This document shows, piece after piece, positions 1 to 4,696 of a stretch of DNA of 6,288 nucleotides. The stretch lies in the NCBI GenBank assembly GCA_047619485.1, contig JBLHKE010000473.1, positions 1-6,288 on the forward strand. The letters run 5' to 3'. Position numbers and translations under genes: made by a program. This DNA comes from JBLHKE01 sp047619485. Lineage in GTDB: Bacteria > Verrucomicrobiota > Verrucomicrobiia > Verrucomicrobiales > DEV007. The notes beneath the pieces were generated by a model. That model ran no database searches. It saw nothing but the letters and a program-made list of their open reading frames with translations, and was not told the DNA's origin. Position 1 is the stretch's first letter. The number at the start of each line of letters is the position of its first letter.

Positions 1-1589
1 TCCGCCAACATCCGATCCACCTCAGCCCCCATCGCCAACCGGATCTCCCCAGCCTCTGCCAGTTCGAACAACCGTGCATCCGGCATCGACGACCAGAGGA
101 AATACGACAGCCGGTTCGCCAGCTGAAAATCCTCCAAGACCTCATCGGTCTCCGGCAGGTACAGGAAATTCGGCGACGTCAACACAGCCACCAGCGGCAC
201 CTTGATCGCCTCCACAAACGAGCCCTTGTCCGGCCTCACCTGCTCAAACAGCGCAACCTTCGCCGCGACCTCCGCCGCCGTCACCGGACGCCTCCAGGCG
301 CGCGGCATGAACTCCGCCAACTGCGCCCGCGCATCCGCCCCCTGTTCTAACAGACGCACATGCGACGCTGGTGGCCACTGATCGAACACCGGCCCCTCGA
401 TCTCGATCCAATCTACCAACACCTCCGGCCGGGCAAATTCATCTCTCCCCTGGCACCACGAATTCTCGAGAACCTTAGGGATCTCATAGGCGTAGTTCAG
501 CGTAAAGCCCGCGCTCTCTGTCGTAAATGGCGTACTGATCTCGACCACATCGTCCCCATCAACATCAAATTCCGCCACGGTTGTAGGCTGACCCGCCAAT
601 TTTTTGACCACCTGCAAACGCCCCGGCCCATACTCATACATCCGGTCTGTCTTGAAGTGCCCCAGGTCGCGCTCGTAGTGCTCGTGAATCCACTTCTCCC
701 GCTCCGGCTTCTCCTTGATCTGATCATCCCGGCGCTTCGCCAGAATTTTCTCCGCCGCCGCCACCACCTGCCCCCGCGATGGCACACGCCCCTTCGCCTT
801 GATCCGCAGGATGTATTCACCCGCATTCGGCACCTCAAAATTGCGCACGTTGATGTTCCGGTCCCACGACCCGTGGTGCATCGACACCACATCGCCCTCG
901 ATCACATTCTTCCCCTTGTTTACGATGATGTGCTTGCTCTCCCCACGCGCCACGCGCGTCCTGTCCCCACCATGCGGATCGACCTCCGGATCGAAGCGCC
1001 ACTTGATCGCCTCCGGCTTCTCACCCTCGACAAAAGCCCGCTCGAACACCTCACGCGCCGTATCAAAATACATCTCCAAGTGCAGCGGCGAAAGCGTCAG
1101 CGCCTCACCGATGTTATCAAACCCTCCCGCCTGCGGATCCTCCGGAAACCGCTCAGGATCGATCTCCACCCCCACCAGATCGCGCACCGTGTTCACATAC
1201 TCCGCCCGGTTCATCCGCCGCAGCACCACCTGCGTCGATTTCTTCGCCCTCTCCGCCCGCACCAACTCTTTCTCCACCCAATCTGCAAACGCCCCCGCCA
1301 ACTCTGGATCTGGCTGCGGTTCCTCCTCCGGCGGCATCTCGTGACTGCGCACCACATTCAATACCTCCGCCCACTGTTCCGCCGTCCTCGACTTCAGAAA
1401 ATCGTTCGGCAGTCCCTCATCGATCCGAAACTTCCCCTTCTGCTTCTCCGGCCCGTGGCAACTCACACAATGCTCACGAAAAAACGGCGCAGCAATCCCC
1501 TCAAATCCATCCACGTCCGCCGCATGCTCCACAGCCCACGACGACGACGCAATAAACGCAAACATGACAGCACAGAGAAATTCCTTCAT
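1..1589 (-). CDS. Secreted c-type cytochrome with DUF1587/DUF1595/DUF1592 domains (C-terminus cut by window edge)
   Basis: An open frame runs unbroken from ATG at 1589 to the window start, giving 529 complete residues with no stop. Residues 1-19 look like a signal peptide (hydrophobic core, SSSWA before the likely cut), so the product is probably exported. A heme c motif CVSCH lies at residues 41-45, with a likely axial Met at 85 (SHEMPP), matching the PSCyt1 cytochrome domain. DUF1587 follows at about 123-185 (RRMNRAEYVNTVRDLVGV, then GGFDN and LTLSPLHLE). Residues about 190-415 have no motif I can name; relatives often carry a carbohydrate-binding-like domain here. DUF1595 is at about 422-482 (PRAWRRPVTAAEV, TSPNFLYLPE). 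DUF1592 starts near 488 (LANRLSYFLWSSMPDARLF). DUF1588 and DUF1585 would be expected beyond the edge. The family's function is not established; roles in extracellular electron transfer or polysaccharide use are inference. Codons are strongly G-ending. No Shine-Dalgarno is visible. Confidence 0.93.
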   Translation of the reverse strand, partial: MKEFLCAVMFAFIASSSWAVEHAADVDGFEGIAAPFFREHCVSCHGPEKQKGKFRIDEGLPNDFLKSRTAEQWAEVLNVVRSHEMPPEEEPQPDPELAGAFADWVEKELVRAERAKKSTQVVLRRMNRAEYVNTVRDLVGVEIDPERFPEDPQAGGFDNIGEALTLSPLHLEMYFDTAREVFERAFVEGEKPEAIKWRFDPEVDPHGGDRTRVARGESKHIIVNKGKNVIEGDVVSMHHGSWDRNINVRNFEVPNAGEYILRIKAKGRVPSRGQVVAAAEKILAKRRDDQIKEKPEREKWIHEHYERDLGHFKTDRMYEYGPGRLQVVKKLAGQPTTVAEFDVDGDDVVEISTPFTTESAGFTLNYAYEIPKVLENSWCQGRDEFARPEVLVDWIEIEGPVFDQWPPASHVRLLEQGADARAQLAEFMPRAWRRPVTAAEVAAKVALFEQVRPDKGSFVEAIKVPLVAVLTSPNFLYLPETDEVLEDFQLANRLSYFLWSSMPDARLFELAEAGEIRLAMGAEVDRMLA

Positions 1590-1625
1590 ACTCGAAAAAG
1601 CTCAACCAAAAATCTACCGACCGCA

Positions 1626-1976
1626 ATGCTTGCCGACGAAACCCGCGACTACCTCCTTTCCAAGAAATCCGCCACCGAAGAAACCCCATTCGGCCCCGAC
1701 GTCCTCGTCTACAAAATCGGTGAGATGAAAATGTTCGCCACCCTCGGGCTAGAAGACGAGATCGGCCGCACCAATCTAAAGTGCGATCCAGAGCGCGCCA
1801 TCGACCTGCGTCAAGAACACGACGCCATCCTGCCAGGATGGCACATGAACAAAAAGCACTGGAACACGTTGGTCCTAGACGGCTCCCTGAAGCCTGCTCT
1901 AGTCCGCGAACTCATCGATCACTCCTACGATCTGGTCGTTACCAGCCTCACCAAGAAGCAACGCGAAGCGCTGTAG
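1626..1976 (+). CDS. MmcQ/YjbR family protein (116 aa)
   Basis: This small single-domain protein matches the MmcQ/YjbR (DUF419) family in length (about 115-120 residues) and in its C-terminal half: LRQEHDAILPGWHMNKKHW at residues 61-79, then LDGSL at 84-88 and a helix starting VRELIDHSYDLV. These correspond to the R..H....P..H.NK.HW...LDGS pattern of E. coli YjbR. The fold resembles the double-wing DNA-binding motif, but the cellular role is unknown. The frame stays open upstream to 360, but that stretch is antisense to the cytochrome gene. ATG 1626 is chosen because it gives the family's normal length and N-terminus (ETRDYLLSKKSATEETPFGPD). The gene is divergent from the cytochrome gene across 36 bp, and no ribosome binding site is visible. 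A GC hairpin starts 2 bp past the TAG stop. Codon use is C-ending like aroC and gatB. Confidence 0.9.
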   Translation: MLADETRDYLLSKKSATEETPFGPDVLVYKIGEMKMFATLGLEDEIGRTNLKCDPERAIDLRQEHDAILPGWHMNKKHWNTLVLDGSLKPALVRELIDHSYDLVVTSLTKKQREAL

Positions 1977-1978
1977 TC

Positions 1979-1993
1979 GAGGCGTCACGCCTC
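1979..1993. terminator. GC-rich hairpin directly after the MmcQ/YjbR gene
   Basis: A perfect 6-bp inverted repeat GAGGCG / CGCCTC with a TCA loop begins 2 bp after the stop codon. It has no T-run after it, so it is not a classical intrinsic terminator. It may stabilise the mRNA 3' end or be part of the adjoining repeat; a similar hairpin precedes the same palindrome module after gatB. Confidence 0.4.
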
Positions 1994-1995
1994 CC

Positions 1996-2032
1996 GTAAC
2001 TTCGATTTAAAAATCGAAGAGCAATGCCCAAG
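1996..2032 (+). repeat. Palindrome module P, copy 1
   Basis: The module reads GTAACTTCGATTT, AA, AAATCGAAG, then AGCAATGCCCAAG. The core is a perfect palindrome with 9-bp arms (2000-2008 and 2011-2019) around a 2-nt centre. Near-identical modules lie at 4594-4629 and 6206-6242, and an inverted copy of the core is at 6265-6288. It is followed directly by a T module. It may be a REP-like or miniature mobile element; no transposase is in the window. Confidence 0.8.
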
Positions 2033-2071
2033 ATTCGCGCCGATTCGCGGTTAGAAAAAGCACAGCCCAAG
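2033..2071 (+). repeat. 9-bp tandem module T, copy 1
   Basis: Two ATTCGCG units (2033-2039 and 2043-2049) are followed by GTTAGAAAAAGCAC and the heptamer GCCCAAG at 2065-2071. The same architecture occurs at 3611-3657 and 4645-4690 and, diverged, near 2395. This copy lies between two convergent genes, so the module cannot be only a promoter or leader element. Confidence 0.75.
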
Positions 2072-2087
2072 CGACAGAGAATCCCGG

Positions 2088-2282
2088 CTAATCCTCCCAA
2101 TCCACGATGCAATGCAGCATCGTGTCCTCAGGCATCTCAATGTCCAGCTGCCCAAAGCGACTCACCGGCGAAGTCCCACGCGTCTTCGCCGTGAATTTCA
2201 CATTTTCTACATCCTTGCGACGCTCCAACAACAATAGGTCAGAGATATCGCGCACAAAAGCATCGTCCAATTGGTCAAACAT
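2088..2282 (-). CDS. Small hypothetical protein (64 aa)
   Basis: I do not recognise this protein. It is acidic and has no signal peptide or membrane segment. Residues 1-25 (MFDQLDDAFVRDISDLLLLE) look like an amphipathic helix, followed by a polar part with KFTAKTRG and SRFGQLDIEMPED, and a C-terminus ending in DWED. Reasons to think it is real: a good sigma70-like promoter lies just upstream (2302-2329); the frame fills the gap between flanking repeats; and many codons end in G, as in the other minus-strand gene. It is convergent with the MmcQ/YjbR gene and divergent from aroC. No Shine-Dalgarno is seen; the ATG would lie about 13 nt from the predicted transcript start. A chance ORF cannot be excluded. 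The overlapping plus-strand frame at 2107-2343 is judged a shadow. Confidence 0.6.
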   Translation of the reverse strand: MFDQLDDAFVRDISDLLLLERRKDVENVKFTAKTRGTSPVSRFGQLDIEMPEDTMLHCIVDWED

Positions 2283-2301
2283 AACGGAAATCTATAAAAT
2301 T

Positions 2302-2329
2302 ACCCTAAAACCCAATATTTGCCTGTCAA
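2302..2329 (-). promoter_or_regulatory. Putative sigma70-type promoter for the 64-aa ORF
   Basis: On the minus strand a perfect -35 box TTGACA (2329-2324) is followed after 16 nt by a weaker -10 box TAGGGT (2307-2302), which keeps the key T, A and final T. Predicted transcription would start near 2295, about 13 nt before the ATG at 2282. The stretch 2283-2345 is clearly more AT-rich than its surroundings. No experimental support. Confidence 0.5.
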
Positions 2330-2330
2330 A

Positions 2331-2359
2331 CCCTGATTATTAAGAAATCCGTAATAGGG
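2331..2359. repeat. Imperfect inverted repeat upstream of the 64-aa ORF promoter
   Basis: CCCTGATTA (2331-2339) can pair with TAATAGGG (2352-2359), giving 8 bp with one bulged G and a 12-nt loop. It sits just upstream of the putative -35 box of the minus-strand ORF, a position compatible with an operator. It may equally be chance in an AT-rich spacer. Confidence 0.25.
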
Positions 2360-2363
2360 AAAT

Positions 2364-2390
2364 GGGGGTTCCGCCCGCATCAACCTAGGC
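2364..2390 (+). repeat. GC-rich module G, copy 1 (diverged)
   Basis: The stretch contains TTCCGCCCGCATCAACC followed by TAGGC. It parallels the G modules after aroC and the CvpA-like gene, where CCCGCC, then a TCA-containing stretch, then CCCAAGCC appear in the same order. As in those places, a T module comes next. Similarity was judged by eye. Confidence 0.5.
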
Positions 2391-2394
2391 AGAA

Positions 2395-2444
2395 AATCCG
2401 CGTAATCTGCGGTTCAAATTCAAAACCTGAGCACAAGGTCCAAG
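2395..2444 (+). repeat. 9-bp tandem module T, copy 2 (diverged)
   Basis: Two 9-bp units, AATCCGCGT and AATCTGCGG (2395-2412), are followed by TTCAAATTCAAAACC and a tail ending in TCCAAG at 2439-2444. Unit length, the GCGG junction and the A-rich tail match the better conserved T copies at 3611 and 4645. This looks like a decayed member of the family. Confidence 0.5.
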
Positions 2445-2448
2445 CCCG

Positions 2449-2477
2449 TTAGCAATCCTCAGAAATCCAGCTATACT
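2449..2477 (+). promoter_or_regulatory. Putative sigma70-type promoter for aroC
   Basis: A -35-like TTAGCA (2449-2454, 4 of 6 consensus bases) and a -10-like TATACT (2472-2477, 5 of 6) are separated by 17 nt. Transcription would start near 2484, only about 3 nt before the aroC ATG at 2487, predicting a leaderless or nearly leaderless mRNA. This fits the lack of any Shine-Dalgarno there. Confidence 0.5.
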
Positions 2478-2486
2478 CCCCGCCAC

Positions 2487-3572
2487 ATGTCCAGCATCTA
2501 CGGCCAATCATTCCGCATTTCCACCTGGGGCGAGTCCCATGGCGGAGGCGTCGGCGTCGTCATCGACGGCTGCCCGCCCCTCATCGATATCACCCAAGAG
2601 GAAATCCAAGTCGACCTCGACCGCCGCCGCCCCGGCCAGAGTGAGATCGTCACCCCGCGCAAAGAAGCCGACAAGTGCGAGATCCTCTCTGGTACGTTCG
2701 AAGGCAAAACCCTCGGCACCCCGATCTCCATCATGGTGCGCAACAAAGACGCGCGCCCCGAGTCCTACTCTGAGATGGCCGAGAAGTATCGTCCATCCCA
2801 CGCCGACTACACCACCGATGCCAAATACGGCATCCGCAACTGGCAAGGTGGCGGGCGCGCCTCCGCCCGCGAGACCATCGGCCGGGTCGCTGCCGCCGTG
2901 CTCGCCAAGAAAGTCCTCCTCAAGCATTTCGCGCCAAAACTCGAAATCATCGCCTACGTCAAATCCATCCACGACCTCGAAGCCAACGTCGATCCCGACA
3001 CCGTTGAATTCGACACAGTAGAATCCAACATCGTGCGCACTGGCGACCCCGCCATGGTCGAAGCAATGATCGAGCGTATCAAAGAAGCGCGCAGCGAAGG
3101 CAACAGCCTCGGCGGTGTCGTCGAATGCGTCATCCGCAACGTCCCAGTCGGCCTCGGTGCCCCCGTTTTCGACAAGCTAGAGGCCGAGCTAGCCAAAGCC
3201 ATGATGAGTATCCCAGCCACCAAAGGCTTCGAAATCGGTTCCGGCTTCGCCGGCACTAGAATGACCGGTCGCGAGCACAACGACCCATTCCGCATGCAAG
3301 ACGGTCAGGTCCGCACCACCCAGAACCACAGCGGAGGTATTCAAGGGGGCATCAGCAACGGCGAAAACATCATCTTCCGCATCGCCTTCAAACCGACCGC
3401 CACCATCATGCAGTCGCAGGAAACGGTCACCATCGACAAACAAGACACCGAACTCATCGGCCGCGGCCGCCACGACGCCTGCGTCCTCCCACGAGCCATC
3501 CCGATGGTAGAGGCCATGGCCGCCCTCACCCTCTGCGACCACGCCCTCCGCCAGCGCGCCCAATGCGGCTAA
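2487..3572 (+). CDS. aroC: Chorismate synthase AroC (361 aa)
   Basis: This enzyme converts 5-enolpyruvylshikimate-3-phosphate to chorismate, the last shared step of aromatic amino acid and folate precursor synthesis. It is cytosolic and needs reduced FMN. Length and motifs are full and typical: GESHGGGVG at residues 15-23 with His18; DLDRRRPGQS at 43-52; RPSHAD at 102-107 with His105, the second conserved catalytic histidine; GGGRASARET at 121-130; SGGIQGGISNG at 282-292; and the C-terminal signature RGRHDACVLPRAIPMVEA at 326-343. The ATG at 2487 gives the expected start (MSSIYGQSFRISTWGESHG). No ribosome binding site is seen; a promoter-like pair lies only a few bases upstream. A G and a T module fill the 88 bp to the CvpA-like gene, so the neighbours could be co-transcribed, though their functions are unrelated. 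Codons are strongly C-ending. Confidence 0.98.
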   Translation: MSSIYGQSFRISTWGESHGGGVGVVIDGCPPLIDITQEEIQVDLDRRRPGQSEIVTPRKEADKCEILSGTFEGKTLGTPISIMVRNKDARPESYSEMAEKYRPSHADYTTDAKYGIRNWQGGGRASARETIGRVAAAVLAKKVLLKHFAPKLEIIAYVKSIHDLEANVDPDTVEFDTVESNIVRTGDPAMVEAMIERIKEARSEGNSLGGVVECVIRNVPVGLGAPVFDKLEAELAKAMMSIPATKGFEIGSGFAGTRMTGREHNDPFRMQDGQVRTTQNHSGGIQGGISNGENIIFRIAFKPTATIMQSQETVTIDKQDTELIGRGRHDACVLPRAIPMVEAMAALTLCDHALRQRAQCG

Positions 3573-3573
3573 A

Positions 3574-3610
3574 CGGGAGCGAGGGCGCCCCGCCTGCATC
3601 AGCCCAAGCC
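3574..3610 (+). repeat. GC-rich module G, copy 2
   Basis: The module starts 1 bp after the aroC stop codon. It contains CGGGAGCGAGGGCGCC, then CCGCCTGCATCA, then GCCCAAGCC. It aligns closely, by eye, with 4555-4593 after the next gene. GGCG / CGCC can form a short 4-bp hairpin with a 3-nt loop. It has no T-run, so terminator function is doubtful. Confidence 0.7.
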
Positions 3611-3657
3611 ATTGGCGCCATTAGCGTTATTCGCGGTTAAAAAATCCGAAGCCCAAG
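3611..3657 (+). repeat. 9-bp tandem module T, copy 3
   Basis: Three adjacent 9-bp units, ATTGGCGCC, ATTAGCGTT and ATTCGCGGT (3611-3637), are followed by TAAAAAATCCGAA and GCCCAAG (3651-3657). The GTG start of the CvpA-like gene is only 3 nt beyond the heptamer, so the module forms the gene's immediate upstream region. Confidence 0.75.
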
Positions 3658-3660
3658 CCA

Positions 3661-4554
3661 GTGACCGACTCCTCCGACCTGCTCAACGGCCTCCTGCCCT
3701 TCCCGGTCAGCTTCACCACCCTAGCGCTGATCCTGTTCATCATCATCGCCGCCATCGGATTCGTCCGCGGCGTCCTGCGCATGATCTTCGGCGCCATCGC
3801 CCTAGCCATTGGCAGCATCGCCGCCTACTTCACCTACCAGAACGCCCCGCTATTCTTCGAGCGCCCACGCGTCATCCTCATCGTCTCCATCGTCGCCGGC
3901 CTCGTCGTCTACCTGCTCGCTCGCAAGCTCATCCTCGGCATCCTCCTGCGCCCCTTACTCGGCAAACACCGCGGCGTTATGGGAGGCAAGGGCGCACTCG
4001 TCAGTATTATCCCCGCCGCCTTCCTCATCTGGACACTCGCCAACGGCTTCCGCCTCAGCGGCACCATGATGGAGATGGAGCAGACTGAAAAGAACGTCAC
4101 CGCTGCCGAGGGCGAAAAAATCGAGGACGGCTGGATCGCCCACCTGCGCGGCGCGATGGACAACGACTGGCTGGCAAGCTTCCTCGCTAAGATCGATCCC
4201 TTCGTCGAGCGAGGCAAAGCCGCCCTAGTACAAATCCTCATCTCCAGCAAAGACGAAGGTGCCCCCGACGCCATCGCCTCCTACGACAAAGACGCCGCCG
4301 AAGTCATCCGCCATCCGGCCATCCAGAAATTGAAATCCGACCCCGAGATCCGCCAGCTCATCGACAACGGCGAATACGTCCAGCTCCTCCAGCACCCCAA
4401 AGTCCGCGAGGCAGCCAAGAACAACCGTATCACCGACAAGCTAAAATCGATCGACATCGGTGCCACCCTAGAAAAAGCTCTCTACTCCAGCCAAGGCAAA
4501 GACCAACCCAAAGTAAGAACCAGAATCCCCAAACGCCTCTGGCGGAACCAATAA
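3661..4554 (+). CDS. CvpA-like integral membrane protein with C-terminal extension (297 aa)
   Basis: The N-terminal half fits the CvpA (colicin V production protein) family. Predicted membrane segments lie at about residues 19-35, 38-59, 71-96 and 111-127, with the characteristic GFVRGVLR turn at 33-40 between the first two. The second half is soluble and charged, about 170 residues, and includes HPAIQKLKSDPEIRQLI followed by LLQHPKVREAAKNN, a repeat-like helical pattern with HP/DP dipeptides. CvpA proteins are inner-membrane proteins of poorly known function, linked in E. coli to colicin V export and envelope stress; that role cannot be assumed here. The start is GTG 3661: the nearest upstream in-frame stop is at 3622-3624 with no better start between, and the first internal ATG (residue 41) would remove the first membrane segment. 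The GTG lies 3 nt after a T repeat and has no Shine-Dalgarno. Confidence 0.8.
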   Translation: MTDSSDLLNGLLPFPVSFTTLALILFIIIAAIGFVRGVLRMIFGAIALAIGSIAAYFTYQNAPLFFERPRVILIVSIVAGLVVYLLARKLILGILLRPLLGKHRGVMGGKGALVSIIPAAFLIWTLANGFRLSGTMMEMEQTEKNVTAAEGEKIEDGWIAHLRGAMDNDWLASFLAKIDPFVERGKAALVQILISSKDEGAPDAIASYDKDAAEVIRHPAIQKLKSDPEIRQLIDNGEYVQLLQHPKVREAAKNNRITDKLKSIDIGATLEKALYSSQGKDQPKVRTRIPKRLWRNQ

Positions 4555-4593
4555 CGGAAGCGTGGCCGTCCCGCCCGCTTATCAACCCAAGCC
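4555..4593 (+). repeat. GC-rich module G, copy 3
   Basis: The module begins directly after the stop codon of the CvpA-like gene. It contains CGGAAGCGTGGCCGTCC, then CGCCCGCTTATCAA, then CCCAAGCC. It matches copy 2 (3574-3610) along its length by eye, including its position immediately after a stop codon, and is joined to a P module. Confidence 0.7.
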
Positions 4594-4629
4594 GTAACTT
4601 CGATTTGCAATCGAAGCGCAAAGTCCAAT
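4594..4629 (+). repeat. Palindrome module P, copy 2
   Basis: The module reads GTAACTTCGATTTGC, AATCGAAG, then CGCAAAGTCCAAT. The palindrome arms here are 8 bp (4598-4605 and 4609-4616) around TGC, so it is slightly diverged but keeps both arms. The closing heptamer is changed to GTCCAAT. It lies between a G and a T module in the gap before gatB. Confidence 0.75.
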
Positions 4630-4644
4630 CCAGCAGAACCAAAA

Positions 4645-4690
4645 ATTCGCGCCATTAGCGCCATTCGCGGTAGAAAAACCAAAGCCCAAG
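4645..4690 (+). repeat. 9-bp tandem module T, copy 4
   Basis: Three 9-bp units, ATTCGCGCC, ATTAGCGCC and ATTCGCGGT (4645-4671), are followed by AGAAAAACCAAA and GCCCAAG (4684-4690). The gatB ATG is 6 nt beyond the heptamer. The unit order (C-type, A-type, C-type) differs from copy 3 only in the first unit. Confidence 0.78.
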
Positions 4691-4696
4691 TCAAAC

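Noticed and set aside
799..1344. Plus-strand ORF of 181 residues
   Set aside because: It lies wholly opposite the cytochrome gene, is low in complexity (Ser, Arg, Thr) and has no recognisable motif.
360..1625. Plus-strand frame extending the MmcQ/YjbR protein by 422 residues at its N-terminus
   Set aside because: It is antisense to the cytochrome/DUF1592 gene, is rich in Arg, His, Leu and Pro with no domain, and the family is normally about 116 residues, which fits ATG 1626.
1650..1660. Perfect Shine-Dalgarno-like AAAGGAGGT on the minus strand inside the MmcQ/YjbR gene
   Set aside because: No start codon follows at a useful distance on that strand, and the cytochrome ATG is about 60 nt further on.
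2508..2972. Minus-strand ORF of 154 residues
   Set aside because: Antisense shadow of aroC; its Gly/Ala/Asp/Val-rich composition comes from the C-rich third positions of aroC.
3189..3599. Minus-strand ORF of 136 residues across the aroC 3' end
   Set aside because: Antisense shadow of the conserved aroC C-terminus; no domain and biased composition.
3612..4088. Plus-strand ORF of 158 residues overlapping the CvpA-like gene
   Set aside because: Out-of-frame shadow rich in Pro, Arg and His; the alternative frame has clear membrane segments and the CvpA pattern.
4594..4616. P palindrome as a classical intrinsic terminator
   Set aside because: The stem is AT-rich and followed by mixed sequence, not a T-run, and the module recurs in several contexts, so repeat is the better label.
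2033..4671. The T modules as a CRISPR array
   Set aside because: Units are 9 bp with no spacers, only two or three per site, and no cas genes are present.
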